DNA from: Pseudomonadota bacterium
GTDB taxonomy: Bacteria > Myxococcota > UBA9042 > PHBI01
DNA: 17,607 nt
Direction: 5' to 3'
Assembly (NCBI GenBank): GCA_005772945.1
Contig: SXIE01000043.1
Span: forward strand, 1-17,607
The position numbers and the translations under genes were made by a program. Of the stretch, positions 1-7,068 are shown piece by piece; the stretch's first letter is position 1, and each line of letters opens with the position of its first letter. The notes under the pieces were generated by a model. The model was not told the DNA's origin and made no database searches. It saw only the letters and a program-made list of their open reading frames with translations.

Positions 1-103
1 GACCGACGATGGCGACGGTCTCGCCGGCCGCGACGTCGACGGTCACGTCCTCGAGGACCTTGCGCGCGCCGTGGCGCTTAGAGAGTCCGCGGACGCTGAT
101 CAC
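1..103 (-). CDS. Polar amino acid ABC transporter ATPase, N-terminal fragment (3' end outside window)
   Basis: Only the first 34 codons lie in the window. They begin with GTG at 103-101 and translate as an N-terminus reading ISVRGLSKRHG, then VLEDVTVDVAAGETVAIVG, which leads into where a Walker A loop would follow. This is the standard beginning of a GlnQ/HisP-type ABC ATPase. An AAGGAG Shine-Dalgarno lies 8 bases upstream of the GTG and fixes the start. The gene begins 26 bp before the stop of the fused receptor-permease gene, so the two are translationally coupled and probably form one transporter: this protein would power uptake by the neighbouring permease at the cytoplasmic face. The Walker A itself and everything after it fall outside the window, so substrate class is inferred only from the neighbour. 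Confidence 0.8.
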   Translation of the reverse strand, partial: MISVRGLSKRHGARKVLEDVTVDVAAGETVAIVG

Positions 104-1595
104 GGGCGAGTCTCCTTTCGAGGCGACGGGCGACCTCCGAGAGGGGCAGGCTGAGAGCGAGGTAGAGCGCGGCGCAGGCGAGGCCGGGGATGAGCCAGCC
201 GTGCAGATCGACGGCGGCGATGGTCATGCGCTTCGTGAGCTCGATGACGGTGATGACGCTGATGAGCGAGGAGTCCTTGAGGAGCGACACGAAGTCGTTG
301 GTCATGGCCGGCAGGGCGACCGCGAAGGCTTGCGGGAAGAGGACGTAGCGCAGGCTCTGGACCTTGCCGAGGCCGAGGGCCTTGGCGGCTTCGGTCTGGG
401 CGCGCGGGACGGCGAGGAGGGCGCCGCGGTAGACCTCGGCTTCGTAGGCGGCGTAGTTGAGGCCGAGGCCGAGGATGGCGGCCTGCATCGGGTCGAGACT
501 CCAGATGGGCGCGAACCCATAATAGAGGACGAAGAGCTGGAGCAGGACCGGGGTGCCGCGAAAGAGCTCGATGTAGATGCGGGCCGCAATGCGGGCGGCC
601 GGGTGGCCATAGACGCGGGCGGTCGCGAGCATGACGCCGATCGGGATGGCGATGAGAAACGCGAGCAGCGACACGATGAGCGTGATGCCGGCACCCTCGA
701 GGAAGAGCTTCAACTGCTCGCCGTCGAACGTGCGCTTGGGGGCGCTGGCGTCGTCGGCGGTCGGAAGGGGTGGAGGCGGATCGGTCTGGCGGCTGTTCCA
801 GAGCTTCCAGGTGCGGAGGATCGTCTCGATCTCGCCGTCGGCGATCATGGCCTCCAGGGCCGCATCGATGGCGGCTTTGAGGTCGGTGTCGGCCTTGCGC
901 ATGACGGCGACGTAGCTGCCGCGCGCGAGCTCCTCGGGGACGCAGGTGATGCCGGCGGTCGCGCAGCCGAATTGGTTCGCGATGACGTCGTCGAGCAGGA
1001 CGCCGTCGACGCGTTCATGGACGAGATCGGTGTACGGCTCTTCGACCCCTTCATAGATGCGCAAGACGACCTGGCTGGCGCGCAGCATGTCGTAGGCGAC
1101 GGTCTGATTGAGGGTCGCGACGGGGCGGCCGGCGAGGTCGGCGAGCGTTCGGAAGGCGCTTCCGGTGCGGACCGCAAGGATCTCGCCATAGACGTAGTAG
1201 GGGCGCGAGAGGAGGACGCGCTGAGCACGCTCGGCGGTCGCCTCGATGCCGTTCATGCCGATGTCGAAGTCGCCGCGCTCGAGCGAGGGGACGATCCCGG
1301 ACCAGTTGTACTGGACCATGCGCGCGCGCACGCCGAGGCGTCGCGCGATGCCGTCCATGAGGTCGACCTCGAAGCCGCGTTTCTTGCTCGGGTCTTTCGG
1401 GTCCTCGAAGACGTAGGGCGCGCCGCCTTGGAGATCGGCGGCCCACACGATCTCGCCGCGCGCGCGGATGTGATCGAGCGTCCCGCCGGTCGGTGTGGCG
1501 TCGCAGGCAAGAAGTGCGCACGCAGATGCCACGAGGGCGAGGGCGAGCGCGACCGGAGCCACGGGCCTGGAGGGTGACGAGCGAGCCGAAACCAT
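78..1595 (-). CDS. Fused substrate-binding lipoprotein and permease of a polar amino acid ABC transporter
   Basis: The 505-residue protein joins two transporter parts that are usually separate. Residues 1-31 form a lipoprotein signal with lipobox LLAC (Cys31). Residues about 40-270 match an SBP_bac_3 receptor domain, with phrases such as GFEVDLMDGIARRLGV and LERGDFDIGMNGIEAT. After a proline-rich linker (PPPPLP), residues about 290-500 form a HisM/GlnP-type permease with several membrane helices and an EAA-like loop (EAAKALGLGKVQSLRY). It would capture a polar amino acid or similar small solute outside the inner membrane and pass it through. I chose the ATG at 1595 because it directly precedes the signal peptide; the frame stays open further upstream and no strong ribosome site is seen. 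Its ATPase gene overlaps the 3' end. Such fusions are known in other bacteria. The actual ligand cannot be read from the sequence. Confidence 0.88.
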   Translation of the reverse strand: MVSARSSPSRPVAPVALALALVASACALLACDATPTGGTLDHIRARGEIVWAADLQGGAPYVFEDPKDPSKKRGFEVDLMDGIARRLGVRARMVQYNWSGIVPSLERGDFDIGMNGIEATAERAQRVLLSRPYYVYGEILAVRTGSAFRTLADLAGRPVATLNQTVAYDMLRASQVVLRIYEGVEEPYTDLVHERVDGVLLDDVIANQFGCATAGITCVPEELARGSYVAVMRKADTDLKAAIDAALEAMIADGEIETILRTWKLWNSRQTDPPPPLPTADDASAPKRTFDGEQLKLFLEGAGITLIVSLLAFLIAIPIGVMLATARVYGHPAARIAARIYIELFRGTPVLLQLFVLYYGFAPIWSLDPMQAAILGLGLNYAAYEAEVYRGALLAVPRAQTEAAKALGLGKVQSLRYVLFPQAFAVALPAMTNDFVSLLKDSSLISVITVIELTKRMTIAAVDLHGWLIPGLACAALYLALSLPLSEVARRLERRLARDQRPRTL

Positions 1596-1638
1596 GCCGG
1601 TCGGTGGTGCCACAGTTCGCGGAGGGCGCGAAGCGGGG

Positions 1639-2514
1639 TCAGCGGCCAGGGACCGTGCGCGAAGCCAGGACGACGCAGCGATCGTCGTCGAGGGTGACCT
1701 GGCCGCGCTTGAGAAGCCCGCCGACCGCGCGCTTGAAGGCCTTCTTGCTGAGGCCGACGGTATTGCGGATGAGCTCGGGGCTGGCGTCGTCGCCGAGGCG
1801 CGGCGGATGGGGTCGCGCGAGGGCCGCGAGAATGACCGCCCCGTCGTCCTGCATCTGCTCGTGCGCCGGGGCGCGCAGCGAGAGCATGAGCTTGCCGTCG
1901 GCGAGGACCTGGGCGACGCGGACGCGGACGGGCTGACCGCGGTCGAGGTGTTGCGGCTCGGTGTGCGGGATGAGGCCGACGCCGCGCCGGGCGAGGATGA
2001 CGAAGGTCCCGATCGCGGGGTCGTGCCGCCACGCCTCGCCGTCCACCCAGTCGCCGGCGGCGAGCGCGGGGAGGGGGCCGAGGCGCTCGGAGATGCGCAT
2101 GGTGCCGGCGAGGCGGGGTGCCGGGCCCGAGGTGTCGATGACGAGCGCGATCGCATAGCGATCGCCGACCGCGATGTCGCAGGTCTGCTCGCGCTTGCTC
2201 ACCAAGAGCTCCTTAACGAGGCCCCAGTCGAAGAAGGCGCCGATGTTCGTCGTGTCGGTTGCCGTGAGGAAGGCGACCTCGCCGAGAAGCAGCCGCGGGG
2301 TGCGGAGCGTCGCGATCGAGCGGTCTTCGGAGTCGCGCGCGATGAAGACCTCGAGCGGCGCGCCGGGCGCGAGGCCCCGCGTGACCTCGCGTTGCGGCAG
2401 GAGCACGGTCGGCGCGTCCGGGGTCGTCGCGTCGCGCGCGAGAAACGCCCCGTGCGGCGAGAGGCGTCGCACGGTCAGCGTGGCACGGTGGCCGAGGAGG
2501 TCATCGAAGGACAT
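1639..2514 (-). CDS. cvfB: CvfB-like S1-domain RNA-binding protein
   Basis: This 291-residue protein resembles the CvfB/YitL family: several S1-like OB-fold modules followed by a C-terminal winged helix. Family hallmarks visible here are the segment GAFFDWGLVKELLVSKREQ near residue 90, a later YAIALVIDTSG-type beta strand, a third module containing VRVAQVLADGKLMLSLR, and a C-terminal part with IRNTVGLSKKAFKRAVGGLLK, the typical CvfB winged-helix signature. CvfB proteins bind RNA and in staphylococci influence virulence-gene expression; the role in this organism is unknown. I took the ATG at 2514 (protein MSFDDLLGHR); a GTG six codons upstream at 2532 is possible and would leave only about 7 bp after the preceding oxidoreductase stop. 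It is followed after 43 bp by the transporter gene, with which it may be cotranscribed. Confidence 0.82.
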   Translation of the reverse strand: MSFDDLLGHRATLTVRRLSPHGAFLARDATTPDAPTVLLPQREVTRGLAPGAPLEVFIARDSEDRSIATLRTPRLLLGEVAFLTATDTTNIGAFFDWGLVKELLVSKREQTCDIAVGDRYAIALVIDTSGPAPRLAGTMRISERLGPLPALAAGDWVDGEAWRHDPAIGTFVILARRGVGLIPHTEPQHLDRGQPVRVRVAQVLADGKLMLSLRAPAHEQMQDDGAVILAALARPHPPRLGDDASPELIRNTVGLSKKAFKRAVGGLLKRGQVTLDDDRCVVLASRTVPGR

Positions 2515-2539
2515 CGGCGGAGCCTGCCACACCCAGGCG

Positions 2540-4033
2540 CTAGGCGGCGAGTTCCGTGACGAGATGCTGCGCCGCCCGCTCCGCGAGGGCGGCGATGGTG
2601 AGGCTCGAGGGCACGCCCAGAGCGCTCGGGATGATGCTCGCGTCGATGATGCGCAGGCCCGGGTAGAAGCCGCCCTTCGGGTCGAAGACGTGGCCGTAGC
2701 TGTCGACGACGCCGTCCTCGATCGCGCCGCCCATGCGGCAGCCGCCGAGCGGGTGCACGCCGAAGTGGCGCATGCCGGGCCAGCTCCCGAGATCGGGCAC
2801 GCGACGGCCGCCGAGCTCGCGCCACCACGACTCGAGCCGCGCGCGCGCGAGCTGCATCACCGGGTCCTGACCGTAGTCGGCCCAGTCGACGACCGCGCCG
2901 CTCGGCGAGAAGCGGATCTCGCCACGCGCCGCGTCCTCGGCGCAGACCTTGAACATGAACGAGTGATCAAGCGGACCGCCGACGCGCGGCGCGATGGCGT
3001 CGCGCATGGCGCGGCGAGCTCCGGCCGCGCCGGTCGGCGTGACCCCCTTGAGCGGCGGGAAGAGCGGGCCGAGGGCGAGCATCGTGAGCGCAGCCATGCG
3101 CTGGAGCGGCGTCGGGATGCGACCCGCCATGACGAAGAGCGTGCGCTCCTTGCCGTCCTGGTCGCGCGCGACGATGCGGGCGGCGCTCGCGATCGGGGCG
3201 CCGTGGAGGGTCCCGACTTCGCGCGGGCCGTCATAGAGGAAGGCGAGTGAATCGCCGTTCATGCTGACGCCCTTGCCGAACATGGGCGAGAGCGGGAGGG
3301 CGGCGCGGCTCCGGTGCAGGAGATCGAGCGTCCCGAAGGTGCCCGCCGCCAAGACGACGCGGCGCGCCGGGATGATCGTCGTGTCGTTGGGGCGGTCGGT
3401 GTCGGCCACGACCAGCTCCCAGCTCGTCGGGTCGCTGGGCGGGCCCTGGCGGATCTCGAGGACCTCGCTGCCGCAGCGGACCTCGACCCCGCGCGCCTGC
3501 GCGCTCATGAGGTAGGTGTGATCGAGCGAGCGCTTCGCGCCGCGGTTGCAGCCCGAGATGCAGTGCCCGCACGCGTCGCAGTGTTCCCAGGTGACGGTGT
3601 TGGCGATGCGCTCGCGACAGCCGGGCGCGAGGCGCTCGATGACGTCGTCGTCGACTTCGCGCTTCGGGTTCGCGGTCGGGTCGAGCGTCGCGAGGGCGAT
3701 GCGATACCAGGGGTCGAGATCGGTCATGCTGACCGGCCACGATCCGAAGACGTGCGTGTCGGGGCGGGTCGTGATGCCGGAGTTGAGGAGGCTCGCCCCG
3801 CCGAAGCCCGAGGCGTAGGCGTTGCCGGTGCCGGCTCCGAGCCGCATGCCGAAGAGGCCGAGCGGATTGAGGCGCGTGACGAGCGCGCCCGCGAGGCCGG
3901 TCGTCCCTTGCGGGAACTGTCCCATGCGCCAGCGCTTGCCGCGCTCGAGGAGAAGAACACTGCCATGTCCCGCGAGGCGCGACGCCACGACCGAGCCGCC
4001 GTACCCCGAGCCGATGATGACGAGATCGTACAT
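2540..4033 (-). CDS. GMC-family flavin oxidoreductase (cholesterol-oxidase-like) with ferredoxin-like cysteine motif
   Basis: The 497-residue protein begins MYDLVIIGSGYGGSVVA, a dinucleotide-binding fold whose GSGYGG (residues 8-13) holds the FAD ADP moiety; the acidic end of strand two is LLLERG. GFGGASLLNSG (about 76-86) is the flavin-contact segment. The C-terminal domain has HPLGGCRMG, with His427 at the usual catalytic position, then LRIIDASIIPSALG. The family normally has an Asn in the following G-x-N-P segment; here it reads GVPSSLTI (473-480), so that Asn is missing. Residues 152-162 read CDACGHCISGC, the exact spacing of a 4Fe-4S ferredoxin motif; similar cysteine segments occur in a bacterial GMC subfamily. 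The substrate is unknown: an alcohol or sterol is a guess. The start ATG at 4033 has a GGGGG ribosome-site-like run and directly precedes the Rossmann fold. A 262-bp gap separates it from the nos genes, so it is probably a separate transcription unit. Confidence 0.85.
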   Translation of the reverse strand: MYDLVIIGSGYGGSVVASRLAGHGSVLLLERGKRWRMGQFPQGTTGLAGALVTRLNPLGLFGMRLGAGTGNAYASGFGGASLLNSGITTRPDTHVFGSWPVSMTDLDPWYRIALATLDPTANPKREVDDDVIERLAPGCRERIANTVTWEHCDACGHCISGCNRGAKRSLDHTYLMSAQARGVEVRCGSEVLEIRQGPPSDPTSWELVVADTDRPNDTTIIPARRVVLAAGTFGTLDLLHRSRAALPLSPMFGKGVSMNGDSLAFLYDGPREVGTLHGAPIASAARIVARDQDGKERTLFVMAGRIPTPLQRMAALTMLALGPLFPPLKGVTPTGAAGARRAMRDAIAPRVGGPLDHSFMFKVCAEDAARGEIRFSPSGAVVDWADYGQDPVMQLARARLESWWRELGGRRVPDLGSWPGMRHFGVHPLGGCRMGGAIEDGVVDSYGHVFDPKGGFYPGLRIIDASIIPSALGVPSSLTIAALAERAAQHLVTELAA

Positions 4034-4142
4034 GGTCCCCCCGGGTCGCTCACGCCCGAACCCGCGGCGAGAGCACCGCAAAGCGTCGGGCGACTCGCCA
4101 CGCAGCGCGCGCAAGGCCACACTCTTCAAGCGGGCGCGATCA

Positions 4143-4163
4143 GTCGCCGACTTTCTCGGCGAC
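4143..4163. repeat. Inverted repeat (8-bp arms, 5-nt loop) downstream of the fasciclin gene
   Basis: GTCGCCGA and TCGGCGAC form a perfect 8-bp stem around a 5-nt loop in the 262-bp gap between the fasciclin gene and the oxidoreductase gene. It could help end the nos transcript, but no T tract follows on the minus strand, so it is not a typical intrinsic terminator. Confidence 0.4.
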
Positions 4164-4181
4164 CGCCACCCAGGCCGTCAT

Positions 4182-4207
4182 GCGCCGAAAGCAGGTGCCT
4201 TCGGCGC
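4182..4207. repeat. Second inverted repeat (8-bp arms, 10-nt loop) in the same gap
   Basis: GCGCCGAA and TTCGGCGC form a perfect 8-bp stem with a 10-nt loop, 18 bp from the neighbouring hairpin. The pair lies just after the last gene of the presumed nos operon, which fits a transcript end or 3' stabiliser. There is no T-rich tail. The rest of this gap (4034-4295) shows no convincing gene. Confidence 0.4.
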
Positions 4208-4295
4208 TGGCGACCGTGTGAAGTGCAGCAAGACGCGATCCACGAGCGTGTGCCCGCGGGACCTGCGCGCGATCAAGAAGGGGACGGAACAGGCC

Positions 4296-4850
4296 TCACT
4301 TGGCCGGCGGGATAAGCACACCGTCGATGACGTGGACGATGCCGTTGGAGGCCCGGATGGACGCGACGATGTTCGCGTCGTTGATCGAGAGCTTGCCGTC
4401 CTTGACGTGGATGATGGCGTGCGCGCCGTTGGCCATCCCCAGGTCCTGCCCGTCCTTCAAGCCCTCGGCGAGATAGACCGAGGTGGTCACGTGGTACTTG
4501 AGGATGTTGCGGAGCTGGTCGACGTTCTTGGGATCGACGAGCGACTCGACCGTCCCTTTCGGCAGCTTCTCGAACGCCGCATTGGTCGGCGCGCAGACCG
4601 TCAGCGGGCCCGGGTTCGCGACGGGCGTCACGTAGTCGGCGGCTTGTAGGGCGGCCACCAGAGTCGTGTGATCCTTCGAGCCGACCGCGATGCTGACGAT
4701 GTTGGTCGGGTCGGTCGGGACGACGAACTTCCTCGGCGGAGCGGCCGGCGCGGCGGGCGTGGTGGCGGGGGTGCCCTTGGTGGGATCGGCCTTGGAGCCG
4801 CACGCGCCGACGAGCAGGGACAGGGTGACCATGGCAAGGGTCTTCGACAT
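4296..4850 (-). CDS. Fasciclin (FAS1) domain lipoprotein, last gene of the nos cluster
   Basis: This 184-residue protein has a short lipoprotein signal, MSKTLAMVTLSLLVGAC (modified Cys17), a Pro/Ala-rich spacer to about residue 45, and one complete FAS1 domain. FAS1 marks are the opening helix with TTLVAALQAADYV, the H1-like TVCAPTNAAFEKLP, the central LKYHV and the H2-like GIVHVIDGVLIPP at the C-terminus. FAS1 domains are extracellular adhesion or ligand-binding modules; single-domain bacterial versions are poorly understood. The start ATG at 4850 has an AGGAG ribosome site. It begins 65 bp after the preceding membrane-protein gene, on the same strand, so it is probably the distal gene of the nos operon. 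A role in N2O reduction is inferred from position only; it might equally be an unrelated surface protein read from its own promoter. Confidence 0.87.
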   Translation of the reverse strand: MSKTLAMVTLSLLVGACGSKADPTKGTPATTPAAPAAPPRKFVVPTDPTNIVSIAVGSKDHTTLVAALQAADYVTPVANPGPLTVCAPTNAAFEKLPKGTVESLVDPKNVDQLRNILKYHVTTSVYLAEGLKDGQDLGMANGAHAIIHVKDGKLSINDANIVASIRASNGIVHVIDGVLIPPAK

Positions 4851-4915
4851 GAACGCTCTCCTGATTCGGAATACAGACGACGGAAGGGAAAGGGGGACAC
4901 GACAACGCAACGGAC

Positions 4916-5608
4916 TCATGACGTCGGGGGCTCCGAGGACGCGGGCGCGGCCGCGGCGGCGAGGGCCGCGCGCTCGGCACGCACGAGGGTGACGCGACCC
5001 CAGACGAGGTGCCACAAGGCGACGCCACACACGCCCGTCAGGAAGATCCCGATGTAGACCGAGCCCATCTGCGGGTAGCTCTCGGTCGTGAAGTTCGCGA
5101 TCTTCTTGCTGCCGAAGATGGCAGGCGTGAACGGCTCGAGCTTGAAGGGCGCAGTCGGGTCGAGGTTGTGCCCGAATGAGTAGAGCTTGTAGATGAAGCG
5201 ACCCATCGAGAACGTCGCGACGAACCCGGTGATGACCGCGAGGTCGACCAGAGCGCGCACGTTGCCGATAGCGGCACAGCGCAGCGTGAGCAGCGCCAGG
5301 ACCGCCAGCGCCATCGGGATCCAATCGAGGTCCGAGAGCTCGGCCCGATCGATCTTCCGCATCCCGATGTAGTGATTGAGGTTGTTGATCTCCTTGAGAT
5401 CCTGGTTGTCGTGCCCGCTCTCGATCGTGTGCGCGTAGATGTCGAGGTGCAGACCTTTGGGGTACTGCGGCGCGGTCATCGAGATCTTCCAGAGCGGCGC
5501 CTGGAAGGCGAGGATGAGTGGGATGACGAGCAGCGCCAGGACGAGGCGGCTCCAACCATAGAGGGGTCGGTCGAGAAACTCGTAGAAGCGAGCGAGTGCG
5601 TTTTTCAT
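4916..5608 (-). CDS. nos-associated four-helix membrane protein with conserved NHYIGM motif
   Basis: The 230-residue protein has four predicted membrane helices at about residues 17-38, 95-115, 117-137 and 187-208. Between helix 1 and helix 2 is a roughly 55-residue loop rich in His, Asp, Asn and Met, containing HLDIYAHTIESGHDNQDLK and then NNLNHYIGM. With the charged N-terminus inside, that loop lies on the periplasmic side, and it looks like a metal- or cofactor-handling surface, though this is inference. The C-terminal tail is Ala/Pro-rich. The ATG at 5608 has an AGAGGT ribosome site; an upstream in-frame start at 5638 would overlap little and adds no helix. It lies 51 bp after nosY and 65 bp before the fasciclin gene. 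It may be a counterpart of the unexplained membrane protein NosB of clade II nos clusters, but I cannot confirm that without alignment. Confidence 0.8.
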   Translation of the reverse strand: MKNALARFYEFLDRPLYGWSRLVLALLVIPLILAFQAPLWKISMTAPQYPKGLHLDIYAHTIESGHDNQDLKEINNLNHYIGMRKIDRAELSDLDWIPMALAVLALLTLRCAAIGNVRALVDLAVITGFVATFSMGRFIYKLYSFGHNLDPTAPFKLEPFTPAIFGSKKIANFTTESYPQMGSVYIGIFLTGVCGVALWHLVWGRVTLVRAERAALAAAAAPASSEPPTS

Positions 5609-5659
5609 GAGCGACCTCTTTGATTGGCGCGCGGGCAAGCGCTTCGCGCTCTTCGCGAG

Positions 5660-6607
5660 TCAGATCACATCGCCGCGACGGAATCCGATGAGCGCCGCGA
5701 GCCAGGTGAGGGTTCCCAGCAGCGCCGGCCAACCGAGCCCGATGATGAACAGCAGGTCCTGGCCGACGCGCGTCGAGAGATACGTGCCGACCGGCCCGAG
5801 CGTGCCCAGATCCGCATCCAGCCCCGAGAGGAGCGCGAGGCGTGCGTCCTCGACGGGGTTGAGCGCGGCGAGCGTGAAGACCGCCTGCGCGTCGATGCGC
5901 CAGCGCAGCATCAGCGCGACGAGTCCGAAGTCGAGCACGGCGACGGCGAGCCCCCAGACGAGCACGACGTAGGTGATGGCGCGTGCTTGGTTGCGGACGA
6001 AGACCGAGAGCGCCATGCCGATTCCGACGAAGGCCCAGAGCAACGTCGCCGACACGCCGAGGACGCGCGCGACGAAGGCCCAGGGGACGCTCTGTCCGGT
6101 CGCCGCGGCGACGGCGCTCAGGCCGACGACGAGGACGACGAGCGGCACGAAGAGAACGGCAAAGCGCGTGAACGTGACGCCGGTGATCCAGGCGCTGCGG
6201 CGGATGGGCTGACTCAGGAGCAGCTCGAGCGTGCCTTCGTCGCGGGCCCGGCCAACGACCTGTCCGGTGGCCGTCAGGGCGAGCAGCGGCAGGACGAGCG
6301 TGAGCGCCTGGCTGAAGGCCATCAGGACGCGACCCATGCCGGTGAAGCCGAGCATGCTCGACTCGCGCAGGCCGACCAGGACGAGAACGCCCGCCAAGAC
6401 CGCATAGACCAAGCCGCAGAAGACCATCCAGCGGGAGCGCAGGACCTCGGCGAGATCCAGGCGCGCGGCCGCGAGCGCCTCGTGCAGGAATCCGGCAGAG
6501 CCGCCGCGGCGATGGGGCATTTGCATGGATATGCAATCGTCGCTCGCGCTGCGCTTCCGCATGCGCGCATCGTGTCGTCCCAGGCCTTCCGTATTTGCGG
6601 CGCTCAT
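5660..6607 (-). CDS. nosY: NosY, membrane permease of the NosDFY copper-site maturation ABC complex
   Basis: The 315-residue protein is an ABC-2 type permease with about six hydrophobic segments and the typical internal sequence DEGTLELLLSQPIRRSAW, which couples the helices to the ATPase. NosY forms the membrane part of NosDFY, which with NosF hydrolyses ATP and with periplasmic NosD supports assembly of the copper centre of N2O reductase. The start at 6607 overlaps the nosL stop as ATGA and has an AAGGGGG ribosome site. That gives an N-terminal extension of about 30 polar residues compared with the usual length near 276; starting at Met28 or Met30 would give the usual length but has no ribosome site. 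A TTGCA-N6-TGCAA palindrome lies exactly over those alternative starts. Confidence 0.93.
   Translation of the reverse strand: MSAANTEGLGRHDARMRKRSASDDCISMQMPHRRGGSAGFLHEALAAARLDLAEVLRSRWMVFCGLVYAVLAGVLVLVGLRESSMLGFTGMGRVLMAFSQALTLVLPLLALTATGQVVGRARDEGTLELLLSQPIRRSAWITGVTFTRFAVLFVPLVVLVVGLSAVAAATGQSVPWAFVARVLGVSATLLWAFVGIGMALSVFVRNQARAITYVVLVWGLAVAVLDFGLVALMLRWRIDAQAVFTLAALNPVEDARLALLSGLDADLGTLGPVGTYLSTRVGQDLLFIIGLGWPALLGTLTWLAALIGFRRGDVI
6521..6536. promoter_or_regulatory. TTGCA-N6-TGCAA palindrome inside the nosY 5' end (possible regulator site)
   Basis: TTGCAT and ATGCAA are perfect 6-bp arms around GGAT. The same 5-6-5 geometry occurs upstream of ric and near 16331. In nosY it is spelled with codons rare for this GC-rich DNA (ATA, CAA), which hints at selection on the DNA itself. 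Binding by the neighbouring sigma-54 activator is inference. Confidence 0.4.
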
Positions 6608-7068
6608 CGCGTGCCCCCTTGCGTGCCTTCTGGTCGGTGTCCAGGCTCCGGGAGGCGCATGCCGAGCACGTCCTCGAGGCTGCGTGCGTCAGCGCTGCGC
6701 CGCTCGACGGCGAGGAGCCCGGAGCCCATCGGCGTGATGTCGGTCTTGACGAAACCGACGACCTCGGCGCCGAGCCAGGTGTCCCCCTCGCCGTGGAACC
6801 ACAGGCGATGGATCCCCGGCTTGTGGGCCTTGAGGTAGGCGATGACGCAGCCGACATCGTCGAAGTCGAGGACGCGCGCCTCGGTCGTGACGAGCTGGAC
6901 GGCGTGGCGCGGCTCGCCGATCTGCATATGACAGTGCGCGCACGGCTCGCGGTCCCAGGCGATCGGGACCGGCTCGTTCGGGAGCTGGGTGCCACCCGCG
7001 ACGACGATCGCCACGATGCCGGCGACGAAGCCGACGGCGAGTCCGAGACCGATAAGGCGGCCCTTCAT
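6604..7068 (-). CDS. nosL: NosL, copper chaperone for nitrous oxide reductase
   Basis: The 154-residue protein carries the NosL copper-binding signature CAHCHM (Cys43, Cys46, Met48), followed by family-typical text including LDFDDVGCVIAYL and a C-terminal TPMGSGLLAVE. NosL binds Cu(I) and delivers it for maturation of the NosZ copper sites in the periplasm. Family members are usually lipoproteins. Here the N-terminus (residues 5-26) is a plain hydrophobic helix without a lipobox cysteine, so this copy is probably tethered by a transmembrane anchor. The ATG at 7068 has a GGAGGTG ribosome site and overlaps the nosF stop as ATGA; the 3' end overlaps nosY in the same way. These overlaps indicate coupled translation of nosF, nosL and nosY. 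Confidence 0.94.
   Translation of the reverse strand: MKGRLIGLGLAVGFVAGIVAIVVAGGTQLPNEPVPIAWDREPCAHCHMQIGEPRHAVQLVTTEARVLDFDDVGCVIAYLKAHKPGIHRLWFHGEGDTWLGAEVVGFVKTDITPMGSGLLAVERRSADARSLEDVLGMRLPEPGHRPEGTQGGTR

Noticed and set aside
9..1577. Long plus-strand open frame opposite the transporter genes, and similar ones opposite nosD, nosZ and GH30
   Set aside because: The translations are Arg/Asp/Glu/Gly-rich with no motifs, and each lies antisense to a convincing gene. In GC-rich DNA such shadows are expected.
6421..6440. GG-N10-GC match on the minus strand about 100 bp from the nosY palindrome
   Set aside because: The match to the full -24/-12 consensus is poor and it lies inside nosY. GG-N10-GC alone is very frequent in this DNA.
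4851..6995. Minus-strand frame of 899 codons spanning the fasciclin gene back through nosY and nosL
   Set aside because: Only the last 184 codons make a real protein. The rest is an Arg/Ala/Pro-rich off-frame reading of nosY, nosL and the membrane-protein gene.
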